NCBI RefSeq assembly: GCF_934202865.1
Contig: NZ_CAKPYL010000006.1
Location: forward strand, 1-41,261
Direction: 5' to 3'
From: an uncultured Fenollaria sp.
GTDB taxonomy: Bacteria > Bacillota > Clostridia > Tissierellales > Peptoniphilaceae
DNA: 41,261 nucleotides
Part shown: piece by piece, positions 7,753-16,247 of the stretch
How the letters are laid out: every line of letters begins with the position of its first letter
Numbering within the stretch: the stretch's first letter is position 1
Notes under the pieces: generated by a model
Told to the model about the DNA's origin: nothing
Databases searched by the model: none
The model's input: only the letters and a program-made list of their open reading frames with translations
Made by a program: the position numbers and the translations under genes

Positions 7753-8739
7753 CTAATTTTCTACTCTAACTCTAGGGTCAACTAAACCGTATGTCAAGTC
7801 AGTAATTAAGTTGCCTAGTAGTGTTATTATAATATAGAACAACTGAATAGCAAGTGCTAAGTCATAGTCCTTTTTATTTAAAGCGTCTATGTAGAACTTA
7901 CCCATACCATTTAAATTGAACATTGATTCAATAATTAGTGATCCTGAGAATATACTCATAAACCATCCAACTATAAGTGTAACTACTGGTAGCAATGCAT
8001 TTCTCCACGCATGTGAGTAGATTACAGTCTTTTCCTTCAAGCCCTTTGCTCTTGCAGTCTTGATATAATCCATACTTAAAGCGTCATCCATAGCAGCTCT
8101 GACATATCTTGTCATACCGCCTAATGAGCCTACTGTCATGATTATTAGAGGAAGTGCAATGTGCTTAAAGATGTCAAGTGTATCTTTAATACCTGTATAA
8201 TTCTTTCCTGCAGTTCTCATACCACTTACAGGGAACCATTGTAACTTAACACTAAAGATGTATATAAACAATAGTGCTGTGATAAATACTGGTATAGAAT
8301 AACCTATAACAGTTAATACTTGTGTTACTTGGTCGAAAACCGAATTCTTTTTAACAGCGCACGCTATACCAAGTGGTATAGTAATGCCAAGACCTATAAT
8401 TATTGCAAAAATGTTAATAAATATAGTAAGTTTTAAAGGTTCTTGTACAACGTTTACAACCTTATCTTTATAAACTCTTGAGTCACCTAAGTCGCCTTGT
8501 AATAATCTACCAAGCCACTTTCCATATCTAACTATCATAGGATCGTCAAGACCGTATTGCTTTCTTAAATCTTGATATCTCTTATTGTACTCTTCTACTT
8601 TTAATTGTGCCTTCATTGGTTCAAGCTCAGCTCTTGCTGGGTCTGAAGGTATCATGTTATATAAGAAGAAAAGCAAAATAGACATAACAAAAAATACGAA
8701 TACCATGTAAAGTATTCTTTTTATAACGTATTTTCCCAT
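7753..8739 (-). CDS. oppB: Oligopeptide ABC transporter permease OppB
   Basis: 328-residue inner permease subunit. It starts MGKYVIKRILYMVFVFFVMSI, which gives the first membrane segment; a long outer loop (DPARAEL...QYGLDDPMIVRYGKWLGRLLQGDLG) and five more membrane segments follow, with the EAA coupling loop (DYIKTARAKGLKEKTVIYSHAWRNALLP) that docks on the ATPases. Three ATG codons lie in a row; I chose the third because it alone has proper spacing (6 bases) from AAGGTGG. A longer frame reaches 8796 but would run through the stem-loop region before the ribosome site. No unusual insert, unlike OppC. Confidence 0.93.
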   Translation of the reverse strand: MGKYVIKRILYMVFVFFVMSILLFFLYNMIPSDPARAELEPMKAQLKVEEYNKRYQDLRKQYGLDDPMIVRYGKWLGRLLQGDLGDSRVYKDKVVNVVQEPLKLTIFINIFAIIIGLGITIPLGIACAVKKNSVFDQVTQVLTVIGYSIPVFITALLFIYIFSVKLQWFPVSGMRTAGKNYTGIKDTLDIFKHIALPLIIMTVGSLGGMTRYVRAAMDDALSMDYIKTARAKGLKEKTVIYSHAWRNALLPVVTLIVGWFMSIFSGSLIIESMFNLNGMGKFYIDALNKKDYDLALAIQLFYIIITLLGNLITDLTYGLVDPRVRVEN

Positions 8740-8767
8740 CATCATCCACCTTATCTGTATTTTTATA

Positions 8768-8791
8768 GAAGGCAATATTTCTATTGCCTTC
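8768..8791 (-). other. Intercistronic stem-loop between oppA and oppB
   Basis: A perfect 10-bp stem (GAAGGCAATA / TATTGCCTTC) with a 4-base loop. On the minus strand it is followed by TATAAAAATAC, not by a T-run, so it is unlikely to be a full terminator. In binding-protein-dependent transporter operons such hairpins commonly protect the upstream mRNA, so that the binding protein is made in excess over the permease. Confidence 0.7.
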
Positions 8792-8822
8792 CACAAAATG
8801 TTTTTTTAAATTTTAATCTTTA

Positions 8823-10778
8823 CTATTCTGTTACCCAAGCATCTAGTACAGTTGCTGTTAAGCCCTTCATTTCTGAAGTAACCCAATGTTTAAGTTTTGA
8901 GTTGTAGAAGTCATGGTATTGGTTAGAGTATAGAGGTAGGTCAGGTAGCATTTCATTCCATCTAACTATGAACTTAACAAAGTTTTCCTTAAATACGTCT
9001 CTTTGATCTGGTGTACATTTAACCATATCGATAGCAGCTTGTTCTAGTTCTTTATCGAAGATAAAGTTAGTATTGTAACCCATCTTGATCATTTCTTCTT
9101 TTGTTGAGTAATCATATTTTCTATCATACCATGGAGTAAAGCCTGAAGCTAAGTTAAACATATTATATGTTGGAACTCCATATTTAGCATCTTGTGATGC
9201 GTCTCTGTATAACCAGTTTAGTAATTCGTCAAAGCTCATTGCGTCTCTTTGAATCTTGATACCTGCTTTTACAAGGTCAGGGTTTTCAGCTAGTTTAACA
9301 ACTAGTAGGTCAGATACTTCGTTGTTTTCAGTAGATGCCCATTTGATTTCAAGTGGCATTAACTTACCGTCATCCATCTTTTTGTATCTGATTCCGTCGC
9401 CTTCTTTGTATTCAGCGCCTGATTCGTTTAGAGTAAAGCCAACTTTTTCTAGTAATTCAACAGCCTTAGCTGGGTCATATGGATAAGAGTTAAGCTTTTC
9501 ATCAAGTTCTTTACTAGTTTCTTGATAGAACCATTGAGCTGTACCATAAGGTCCGTTTACAACAGAACCGTATCCACCTGTAAATTGTTTAGCGAAATCG
9601 TTTCTATCTAGTAAGTAAGCGAGTGCTTGTCTTACTTCTGGGAATTGAGTTGGTCCAACGTCGCAAGAGAATGCGATCTTACCATAACCAGCTCTTGGAT
9701 AGTCAGTGTAAGCAAATCCTTCGTCTTCTGTTAAGTCCATACCAGCGTTGATAGTCTTACCATCACCGATGTTTTTGATTATATCAACACCGCCAGTCTT
9801 TAAGTCGTCGATTTGAGTTGCTTGAGTTATCTTCTTAAGAATAACTTTTGAAATTAGAGGTTTTCTACCCACTCTATCGCCTTGGAAGTTAGGGTTGATA
9901 ACCATAGTTGCTAATTGTTGTGCTTCGTCGTATTTTTCTAACATATATGGACCGCTTGAAGGTAGAGTCTTTCTGTCTCTTGCAGCTTTAACTGCGTTCT
10001 TGAACTCTTCAGTATTAATATCTTCAACAAAGTAACATCCATCGCCGTCATCTTTAATGTCTACTTCTTTTCCTAACCAAAATTCTAGATCTTCTGGACC
10101 TGATGATACAGAGTTTAATTCATAGAAATATGGTGTATTTTCAGGATTAATAGTTGATGAGAAAGTGTAATCATCAATTAGGTGAACACCTTCAAATTCT
10201 TTCTTTTCGCCTTTACTAAATGCATCGTAACCAACTAGGTCGATACCTGCTGTGTTTTTACCTTGACAGAAGTCTGGTCCAATAAGTTTTGAACTCCAGA
10301 ATAGTATGTTTCCTACATAGTTCTTTGCTGTGATTTCTTTACCGTCAGCAAATTTAAGACCTTGTTTGATTGTGAATGTGTAAGTTTTTGATCCATCTTC
10401 ATTGTCTTTAGTTTCATACTTTTCAACGATAGAATCATCAATTACGTATTCACCTTCGTCAGTTTGATCAACTGTACCATAACCTTGGATTAAACGTCTA
10501 ACGTCAGCGTCTGATGCGTTGTTTTGCCATACTCCTGAGAAGTCTCCACTCATTTCAGTAGTAGTACCAATGATTAATTGGCCACTTGGTTCAGTTGGTC
10601 TTTCAGCTGTTTCGTCATCTGCTGGTTCTTCATCTTCAGCGTTTTCGTCATCAGCTGGTGCGTCTGTTTCAGTACCTGGTTCTTCTGGTTCGTCAGTATT
10701 CTTACCGCATGCAAATGCAAAAGCTGATAATACCATAGAAAGTACTAGTAAAAACACTAATGTCTTTTTAAGTTTCAT
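8823..10778 (-). CDS. oppA: Oligopeptide-binding lipoprotein OppA
   Basis: Extracellular solute-binding protein (family 5, SBP_bac_5) that captures peptides for OppBCDF. 651 residues. It begins with a lipoprotein signal (MKLKKTLVFLLVLSM... lipobox AFAC, lipidated Cys24), then a strongly acidic linker of about 40 residues (28-68, almost only Glu, Asp, Pro, Ala and Thr), then the binding domain with family features such as YTFTIKQGLKFADGKEITAKN and VRQALAYLLDRNDFAKQF. A strong ribosome site (AAGGGGG) precedes the ATG. It is the first gene of the operon, directly after a likely promoter, and is separated from oppB by a stem-loop. Peptide preference cannot be read from the sequence. Confidence 0.93.
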   Translation of the reverse strand: MKLKKTLVFLLVLSMVLSAFAFACGKNTDEPEEPGTETDAPADDENAEDEEPADDETAERPTEPSGQLIIGTTTEMSGDFSGVWQNNASDADVRRLIQGYGTVDQTDEGEYVIDDSIVEKYETKDNEDGSKTYTFTIKQGLKFADGKEITAKNYVGNILFWSSKLIGPDFCQGKNTAGIDLVGYDAFSKGEKKEFEGVHLIDDYTFSSTINPENTPYFYELNSVSSGPEDLEFWLGKEVDIKDDGDGCYFVEDINTEEFKNAVKAARDRKTLPSSGPYMLEKYDEAQQLATMVINPNFQGDRVGRKPLISKVILKKITQATQIDDLKTGGVDIIKNIGDGKTINAGMDLTEDEGFAYTDYPRAGYGKIAFSCDVGPTQFPEVRQALAYLLDRNDFAKQFTGGYGSVVNGPYGTAQWFYQETSKELDEKLNSYPYDPAKAVELLEKVGFTLNESGAEYKEGDGIRYKKMDDGKLMPLEIKWASTENNEVSDLLVVKLAENPDLVKAGIKIQRDAMSFDELLNWLYRDASQDAKYGVPTYNMFNLASGFTPWYDRKYDYSTKEEMIKMGYNTNFIFDKELEQAAIDMVKCTPDQRDVFKENFVKFIVRWNEMLPDLPLYSNQYHDFYNSKLKHWVTSEMKGLTATVLDAWVTE

Positions 10779-10830
10779 TAATATTCCCCCTTAAATTTTT
10801 TTCATATAATAACGGCTATATGTTACATAT

Positions 10831-10859
10831 ATATTACAACATTTTTTAAAAAATTGCAA
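10831..10859 (-). promoter_or_regulatory. Likely promoter of the opp operon
   Basis: TTGCAA (10854-10859), 17 bases, TAATAT (10831-10836), giving a leader of about 45 bases to the oppA ATG. The -35 element overlaps the end of the upstream terminator stem, so termination and initiation are tightly packed here. Confidence 0.55.
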
Positions 10860-10896
10860 GCTTTTTTTATAAAAATTCAAAAATGAGCTTGCAATT
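10846..10896 (-). terminator. Terminator of the hflX...deoC operon
   Basis: An 11-bp stem (AATTGCAAGCT / AGCTTGCAATT) around an AT-rich loop of about 23 bases that can itself pair (TTTTT...AAAAA), followed on the minus strand by TTTT. It lies just after the broken deoC gene and ends the operon that starts at hflX. Confidence 0.65.
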
Positions 10897-10911
10897 AATA
10901 CTTAAAAACTA

Positions 10912-11429
10912 TTAAATTTCTTTATGATTTATAATTTCTATACCATGGGAAGTACCGATAACATCAGCACCTGCATCGATAAAGTCTAATGCAGTTTTGT
11001 AATCAGAAATTCCTCCTGAGGCTTTTATTTTTATTTTTCCACCGAAGTTTTCTTTTATAAATTTAACGTCATCCAATTTTGCTCCAGACTTCGTAAAGCC
11101 TGTTGATGTCTTCACGTAATCTACGCCATTCTCAGCCAATATCTTTGTTATATATAATATATCTTCCTTATTAAGGAAAGAAGTTTCTATTATAAATTTT
11201 AATATATGTGACTTAGTAATCTCTCTTAGAGCATTTACCTCTTTACTTAGATAATCATAGTCTCTCATCTTGATTCTTCCGATGTTCGAAACAATGTCTA
11301 AATCGTTTGCTCCATACATATGGATCTAAATTCATATTTTCTTTGCTCTTCCACAAGCTTTATAATATCAGCCTCACTTGCGTCCTGTTTTAAATTTGTT
11401 TGATCTATAAATTTAGCTATACCTAACAT
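10912..11429 (-). pseudogene. deoC: deoC (deoxyribose-phosphate aldolase), broken by an internal deletion and frameshift
   Basis: The N-terminal 38 or so residues of DeoC are readable from the ATG at 11427-11429 (MLGIAKFIDQTNLKQDASEA, continuing to EFRSIC), but the frame then stops at TAG. In the next frame the protein resumes at YGANDLDIVSNIGRIK and runs to the stop at 10912. Normal DeoC has about 45-50 further residues between these points, including the VIGFP segment, so DNA was lost and the frame shifted near 11325. The second part keeps the Schiff-base lysine region VKTSTGF and the KASGG motif. A 135-residue product could start at an internal ATG (11319), but no ribosome site is seen there. 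The enzyme would cleave deoxyribose 5-phosphate; loss of function is inferred. Confidence 0.8.
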
Positions 11430-11438
11430 TTATGAATT

Positions 11439-12113
11439 TTATACCTCCTTCTTCTTCATTTTACTACTACACCTTGCTACGTAATAAAAGCTGCAAATAT
11501 GAATTACAAATATCGATATTGTGTAGTAGGCTAAAATTTTTATAAAGCCACTTACAAAGAATTCTTCTGGCATTAGTCTTATAAGTAGGTCTGTCTTTGG
11601 ATCAAGTTGCCACAAATCGTTTTTGAAAAAGATCTCATGAAACTTTATAAAGGCTCCTTGAAAGTCTGTCAGATGCAAGATGCCAAAGAATATTGGCACT
11701 AGATACCCTATAAACAAAGTGTTTCTTAGCTCTTTAAACTTAAATACATTAATCTTTTTCCACGCATATAGCATTATGATGATTAAAGTTATTATTGCAG
11801 CCACTATCTTTATTGTGTTTATTGTCTTGTATATGCCTCTTACGTCTCTCATGTGGCTAATCTCTTTTTCGTTTAAGCCGATAAGGCTTAGGTGCTCATC
11901 ACCATTAAGCCCTCTTAAGTAGCCTGCTATGACTTTTGAAGCGACTAAGACTTCATCTTCAGATCTGTCGATATAATCAAAGCTATCCATGTGCTTTGCG
12001 CACAAAAATACAGCGTTTTCATCGTAGGAAACTGTTTGTATTGCTTGACATAATATAAGTGCTATTATATTTAAGGTCAATATAATAGCAACTGATAATT
12101 TCATATTCTTCAT
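11439..12113 (-). CDS. lit: Lit-like lipoprotein intramolecular transacylase (DUF1461/TIGR01906 family)
   Basis: 224-residue membrane protein with membrane segments near residues 5-23, 100-117, 132-148 and 190-212. The long outer segments carry NEKEISHMRDVRGIY (H87) and FIKFHEIFFKNDLWQLDP...LIRLMPEEFF (H159), the hallmark blocks of TIGR01906/DUF1461. Members of this family include Lit of Enterococcus, which moves an acyl chain within a lipoprotein to form the lyso-form that blunts TLR2 recognition; two histidines are reported as essential there and H87/H159 appear to correspond (from memory). It starts two bases before the yebC stop is complete in spacing terms, so it is in the hflX operon. 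Assignment of activity is by family only. Confidence 0.7.
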   Translation of the reverse strand: MKNMKLSVAIILTLNIIALILCQAIQTVSYDENAVFLCAKHMDSFDYIDRSEDEVLVASKVIAGYLRGLNGDEHLSLIGLNEKEISHMRDVRGIYKTINTIKIVAAIITLIIIMLYAWKKINVFKFKELRNTLFIGYLVPIFFGILHLTDFQGAFIKFHEIFFKNDLWQLDPKTDLLIRLMPEEFFVSGFIKILAYYTISIFVIHICSFYYVARCSSKMKKKEV

Positions 12114-12114
12114 T

Positions 12115-12837
12115 TTAATCTTCTAAGTTGTGTGAAACGCTTTGAACGTCGTCTGATTCTTCTAGGTCATCAACCATCTTTTCAAACTTAATCGCTTGTT
12201 CTTCATCAAGTTTAACAGTAGTTTGAGGTATGTTTGATAAATCGAAGTCACTTAGCTTGTATCCTCTGTCCTTTAAGCCTTCAACAACTTGGTTAAAGTC
12301 TTCAACAGATGTGTAGATTTCGTAGCCTTCTTCGTATGACTTAAAATCTTCTGCTCCTAGATCAATTGCGTCCATAGTTAATGTGTCTTCATCAACTGAT
12401 CCATCGTTTTCTATAGCGATAAAGCCTTTTTTATCGAATAGATATGATACGCAGCCTGTTGTTCCTAGGTTTCCGCCGTGCTTATCAAAAGCGTGTCTTA
12501 CGTCTGAAGCTGTTCTGTTTCTGTTGTCTGTTAGGCAATCAACCATAACAGCAACGCCGCCTATACCGTAGCCTTCATAAGTAACGTTTTCGTAGTTAGC
12601 ATCGCCTTCGCCGCCTTCACCTTTCTTGATAGCTCTCTCGATGTTGTCGTTAGGCATATTCTCAGCCTTAGCCTTTTCAATAGCTGATTTAAGCGATGGG
12701 TTAAATTCTGGATTGGATCCACCTTCCTTAACCGCTACAGTGATGTATCTAGCAAGCTTTGTAAATACTGATGCTCTTCTTTGGTCTTCTTTACCTTTCT
12801 TGGCCTTTATTGTTTTCCATTTTGAATGTCCTGACAT
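12115..12837 (-). CDS. yebC: YebC/PmpR family regulatory or translation-associated protein
   Basis: 240 residues, the full family length. It begins MSGHSKWKTIKAKKGKEDQRR, diagnostic for YebC/TACO1 proteins, and contains NPSLKSAIEKAKAENMPNDNIERAIKKG and the YEGYGIGGVAVMV block. Family members have been described as DNA-binding regulators (PmpR) and, more recently, as factors that help ribosomes pass difficult sequences such as proline stretches; the sequence does not decide between these. A ribosome site (AGGAGG) precedes the ATG. It lies in the hflX-yigZ-nadE-yebC-lit operon, 10 bases after nadE. Confidence 0.95.
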   Translation of the reverse strand: MSGHSKWKTIKAKKGKEDQRRASVFTKLARYITVAVKEGGSNPEFNPSLKSAIEKAKAENMPNDNIERAIKKGEGGEGDANYENVTYEGYGIGGVAVMVDCLTDNRNRTASDVRHAFDKHGGNLGTTGCVSYLFDKKGFIAIENDGSVDEDTLTMDAIDLGAEDFKSYEEGYEIYTSVEDFNQVVEGLKDRGYKLSDFDLSNIPQTTVKLDEEQAIKFEKMVDDLEESDDVQSVSHNLED

Positions 12838-12847
12838 TTTATTCCTC

Positions 12848-13573
12848 CTAATAATTGTTTTTAAAATAATCTATATCCACTCTCTTGTGCTGAGTTGAAT
12901 TATATAGCTTTTTTATTCTTTCCTCTTTTTCTTTGGCAATGGTCTTGCCCTCGAAATATTTTTCTATATCGTCATATGAAACGCCTAGCTCGTCTTCATC
13001 GCTTTGGCCCTTCCATAACCCTGCCGATGGTTTTTTATTTATGACTTCATCTGGCACGCCTAAAACTTTGGCAATTTCATAAACTTCACTCTTGTAAAAA
13101 TCTCTAAGTAAATATATATCGCAAGCGCTGTCCGCCCATTTAGTGAAGTAGCCTACTAGGTACTCGCTCTTGTTTGATGAGCCGACTACCATATATGATA
13201 AATTTTGTCCATACATATAAAGATTTGTCATCCTAAGCCTTGGCTTTACATTTGATAAGCTCATCTTTGAAAATTCTTCTGCCTTGGCATTTTTCACAAA
13301 GTCATCATAAGTACTCGTTAAATCTACTCTAGTTGTCTTAATGCCGAGCTTATCTGCTACTAATTTAGCATCTACTTCGTCTTCTTCAAGTGAATGTATC
13401 GGCATCACTATGCCTAAGTGATCACCCTCAAAAGCAAGTTTTGATAGACCCGCAACGACTGCTGAATCAACGCCGCCCGAAAGCCCGAAAACCGCTCCTT
13501 TTAAGCCAGTCTTGTCCCTTTTATCTCTTAGCCAAGATACCATATCTTGAACTATATTTTCATAATCTTTCAA
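12848..13573 (-). CDS. nadE: NH3-dependent NAD+ synthetase
   Basis: Last step of NAD biosynthesis: converts nicotinate adenine dinucleotide to NAD with ATP and ammonia in the cytoplasm. 241 residues with the PP-loop FGLSGGVDSAVVAGLS near the N-terminus and the C-terminal KKPSAGLWKGQSDEDELGVSYDDI block typical of NadE. No glutaminase (nitrilase) domain, so it should use free ammonia. The start is TTG, immediately after the yigZ stop (TAATTG), with AAGGAT upstream as a modest ribosome site. Co-transcribed with hflX, yigZ and yebC. Confidence 0.95.
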   Translation of the reverse strand: MKDYENIVQDMVSWLRDKRDKTGLKGAVFGLSGGVDSAVVAGLSKLAFEGDHLGIVMPIHSLEEDEVDAKLVADKLGIKTTRVDLTSTYDDFVKNAKAEEFSKMSLSNVKPRLRMTNLYMYGQNLSYMVVGSSNKSEYLVGYFTKWADSACDIYLLRDFYKSEVYEIAKVLGVPDEVINKKPSAGLWKGQSDEDELGVSYDDIEKYFEGKTIAKEKEERIKKLYNSTQHKRVDIDYFKNNY

Positions 13574-14224
13574 TTATTTCACTATCCTTTTATCAATATG
13601 CGCTTTTATATATTCATCCCCAAACTCATAATCAAGCTCGCGATTGGCAAGATTTTTGAGCGTTTCCAAAAGTTCTTCGCTGTCCTCTTCCTTTATATAT
13701 ATATCGGCGCTAATATTTTCCATGTACTCTAAATTATCTAAATCATAAACCGTATGTGATAAATGGTTCTTAATCTTGTCGAATTCTGCGTACGGGAATG
13801 TCAGTCTATACTTAAGAAAGCTGCCGTAGTCATAAATATGGCCCTCGATGCTCTTCTTAAATGCGCCAGAGTAAGCTCTTACAAGGCCTCCAACGCCTAG
13901 CTTAATGCCACCAAAGTACCTAGTTACGACGCAGACTATGTTTGATAGGCCTTCCACATCCATAACGCCAAGTATGGGTCTTGCTGATGAGCCTTGTGGC
14001 TCGCCGTCTTCATCGTAGCGCTTTGTAGGGATGCTACCATTAATGATGTAGGCGCTGACATTATGAGTTGCGTCCTTATATTTTTCTTTCATCTCATTAA
14101 TGAAGGCTATGGCCTCGTCTTCGCTCGTAACGTGCTTTGTATTTGCTATGAACTTTGATTTATTAATCAGGTCCTCGGCGCTTACTAGCTCCAGAACTGA
14201 TTTATACTCATTATTCACAGACAT
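13574..14224 (-). CDS. yigZ: YigZ/IMPACT family protein
   Basis: 216 residues. Contains the UPF0029/IMPACT N-terminal domain with KSKFIANTKHVTSEDEAIAF, ATHNVSAYII, EDGEPQGSSARPIL and VVTRYFGGIKLGVGGLVRAY, all strongly conserved, followed by a ferredoxin-fold C-terminal domain (DUF1949). The eukaryotic relative IMPACT binds GCN1 and affects translation control; bacterial function is unclear. Its start overlaps the end of hflX by 14 bases, so translational coupling is likely. Confidence 0.92.
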   Translation of the reverse strand: MSVNNEYKSVLELVSAEDLINKSKFIANTKHVTSEDEAIAFINEMKEKYKDATHNVSAYIINGSIPTKRYDEDGEPQGSSARPILGVMDVEGLSNIVCVVTRYFGGIKLGVGGLVRAYSGAFKKSIEGHIYDYGSFLKYRLTFPYAEFDKIKNHLSHTVYDLDNLEYMENISADIYIKEEDSEELLETLKNLANRELDYEFGDEYIKAHIDKRIVK

Positions 14225-15455
14225 AGTCTTTATATTTATTGTAATCTATTTGTGAAAGCTTCACTTTTATATACATTGAAGCTTCGTCGTACTTTGTAAC
14301 TTCTACAGCATAGCTCTTTTTAAGCCTATCTACAAGGGCGCTGTCCTTGAAAGGCACCTTCATTGTGACTTCTTTGTGGTCCTCTTTAAGTACTGACTCT
14401 ATCTTGTCTATAAGCTTTTTAACATCTTCATCATTTTTTGCTGATATGTAGATGATGCCCTCTGTGTCCTTTAAAGTGGCCCTTCTATGCTCATCAAGTT
14501 TATCTACCTTATTATATACCCTTAAGACTTTTTTGTCCATAAGCCCCAAGGACTTCATCAGCTCAAGTGTTGTCTCAATCTGTAAATCCATGTTCTCGTC
14601 AGATATATCGACCACGTGTAGTATCAAATCCGCATATTTTAGCTCTTCCAAAGTGCCTTTGAAGGCCTCAACAAGCTTAGTCGGTAAATTCGATACAAAA
14701 CCTACAGTGTCTGAGGCGATAAATTCTGATCCAGTGGAGAATTTTATCTTCCTAACAAAAGTTTGTAATGTGGCAAATAGCATATCCTTAGCCAAAACTT
14801 CCTTCGCTCCGCTTTCCGATAGCTTTATCATGCTGTTTAATATAGTAGATTTGCCGCAGTTAGTGTAGCCGATGATGCTTACATAAGGAACATCGCTCTC
14901 ATTTCTCTTTCTCGAGATATTGTCCCTAGACTTTTGAGCTTCCTTTAATTTATTCTTAATTCTATCGATTTGTTCTTGTATGTGACGTCTATCTGTTTCA
15001 AGCTTTTGTTCACCTGGCCCTCTTGTACCGATGCCGCCACCCTCTCTTGATAGATAATTATTCATACCAACAAGCCTTGGCAGTCTATATGATAGCTGAG
15101 CAAGCTCCACTTGTAGTTTTGCTTCAACAGTTTCAGCTCTTAGAGCAAAGATATCCAAGATAAGATTAGTCCTGTCGACCACTTTTATGTCAAGTTCATC
15201 CTCTAAATTTCTTGTTTGTACGCCGCTTAGCTCGTCATTAACCACAAGAAGGTCAATGTCATTCGCTTCGATAAGCGTTTTTATCTCGTTAAGCTTACCC
15301 TTGCCCATGTAGTAGCGCGGGTTTAAAACGTCCTTACTTTGCTTCACTCTGACTATGGCTTCGGCATCGCACGCCTCAAGAAGCGCTTCAAGTTCATCAA
15401 GATACTCGTCAGTCTTTGAATCAAATTCAATTGTATATATAATTGCTCTCTCCAT
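14211..15455 (-). CDS. hflX: Ribosome-associated GTPase HflX
   Basis: 414 residues. HflX binds the 50S subunit and splits stalled or stress-arrested ribosomes. The N-terminal HflX domain contains RYYMGKGKLNEI and ends with the signature GGGIGTRGPGEQKLETDRR; a coiled-coil linker follows, then the GTPase domain with G1 GYTNCGKS, G3 DTVGF and G4 NKVDK, and a short C-terminal domain. It is the first gene of its operon, 17 bases after a consensus -10 element, with GAGGTG as ribosome site before ATG. Confidence 0.96.
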   Translation of the reverse strand: MERAIIYTIEFDSKTDEYLDELEALLEACDAEAIVRVKQSKDVLNPRYYMGKGKLNEIKTLIEANDIDLLVVNDELSGVQTRNLEDELDIKVVDRTNLILDIFALRAETVEAKLQVELAQLSYRLPRLVGMNNYLSREGGGIGTRGPGEQKLETDRRHIQEQIDRIKNKLKEAQKSRDNISRKRNESDVPYVSIIGYTNCGKSTILNSMIKLSESGAKEVLAKDMLFATLQTFVRKIKFSTGSEFIASDTVGFVSNLPTKLVEAFKGTLEELKYADLILHVVDISDENMDLQIETTLELMKSLGLMDKKVLRVYNKVDKLDEHRRATLKDTEGIIYISAKNDEDVKKLIDKIESVLKEDHKEVTMKVPFKDSALVDRLKKSYAVEVTKYDEASMYIKVKLSQIDYNKYKDYVCE

Positions 15456-15472
15456 ATAGCACCTCTTTTGTA

Positions 15473-15501
15473 ATTATACCAAAGCCGTGATTAAATGTCA
15501 A
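15473..15501 (-). promoter_or_regulatory. Consensus promoter of the hflX operon
   Basis: TTGACA (15496-15501), exactly 17 bases, TATAAT (15473-15478) on the minus strand: a perfect match to the housekeeping consensus. The expected transcription start is near 15466, leaving a leader of only about 10 bases before the hflX ATG. Confidence 0.88.
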
Positions 15502-15511
15502 AATATATTTA

Positions 15512-15549
15512 TTGTATATAAAATAGCGTAGACAAATTTATCTACGCTA
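15512..15549 (-). terminator. Terminator of the GNAT-like gene
   Basis: A 9-bp stem (TAGCGTAGA / TCTACGCTA) with an 8-base loop, about 20 bases after the stop at 15570, followed on the minus strand by TTTTATATAC. The tail is short, so efficiency is uncertain. It sits just upstream of the hflX promoter. Confidence 0.65.
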
Positions 15550-15569
15550 ATCGTTTTTCTTGTGCAAAA

Positions 15570-16223
15570 TTATTTATCATCGAGCCTATATATCCAAGTC
15601 TCTGTAATTTCATCTACTCCACCACTAAAAATATTCTTTAATCTCATAGCACTTTCATCTACATCATCTGCTTCAAAAAATATTTCTTCATAATCATTAA
15701 AAAGCTTTTCACAAAGGCTATAAAAGAACTCGTCCGCCTTAGCTATATCGCTTGCATAGACATAGGCAATTTCATTGTCTTCTACAAAGGCTAGCGCCAT
15801 GCAATCTTCTTCGTTATAATAAACGTCCTTGGTTAAAATATTTTTAAATTCATCAAAATCTACTGACAGTGGATTAATGCTCTCATGTGTCTTCTTATAA
15901 TATTCAAAATATATTTTTGCCAGCTCAAAATATTTTTCATCACCCTCTTTTGCCAAAAACAAATTTATCTTAGCTGTCTCTTTTCTGATGAGATCATCTC
16001 TTCTAACACTCATGCCATAACAGGTCCTCACTCTATTAAAACCATTTTCCTCGATGAAGTCTTTCTTCTTAGTATCATCCCCATCTATCATCATCTGTAG
16101 CGGTGCATGATTTTCTTCGCTTATGGCTTTAAAGCTATCTCTATTTATATTTTTCATATCGTCTAAATCAAAATCTATATATATGTTTTTCTTATGAAAG
16201 TGATTCTTTTTTATGCTTATCAT
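15570..16223 (-). CDS. GNAT-fold acetyltransferase-like protein
   Basis: 217 residues, acidic. The middle part KKDFIEENGFNRVRTCYGMSVRRDDL has the pattern (F-x-E-x-x-G-F-x-x-x-R-T-C-Y-x-M) seen at the end of GNAT domains of Firmicutes; a second, similar half follows (residues about 85-215: EDCMALAFVEDNEIAYVYAS...). No clear acetyl-CoA loop (Q/R-x-x-G-x-G/A) is seen, so catalytic activity is uncertain and no substrate can be named. It has its own ribosome site (GGAGGAG, 7 bases before ATG) and an extended -10 promoter, and is divergent from the penicillin-binding protein gene. Confidence 0.5.
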   Translation of the reverse strand: MISIKKNHFHKKNIYIDFDLDDMKNINRDSFKAISEENHAPLQMMIDGDDTKKKDFIEENGFNRVRTCYGMSVRRDDLIRKETAKINLFLAKEGDEKYFELAKIYFEYYKKTHESINPLSVDFDEFKNILTKDVYYNEEDCMALAFVEDNEIAYVYASDIAKADEFFYSLCEKLFNDYEEIFFEADDVDESAMRLKNIFSGGVDEITETWIYRLDDK

Positions 16224-16247
16224 CTACTCACTCCTCCATTCACCATG

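Noticed and set aside
8740..8796. Longer OppB N-terminus
   Set aside because: The extra codons cover the ribosome site and the stem-loop flank and do not resemble OppB; the third ATG at 8739 fits the family start.
10912..11319. An intact short aldolase gene starting at the internal ATG
   Set aside because: The missing N-terminal part is recognisable upstream in another frame and the internal ATG has no ribosome site, so it is the distal half of a broken deoC.
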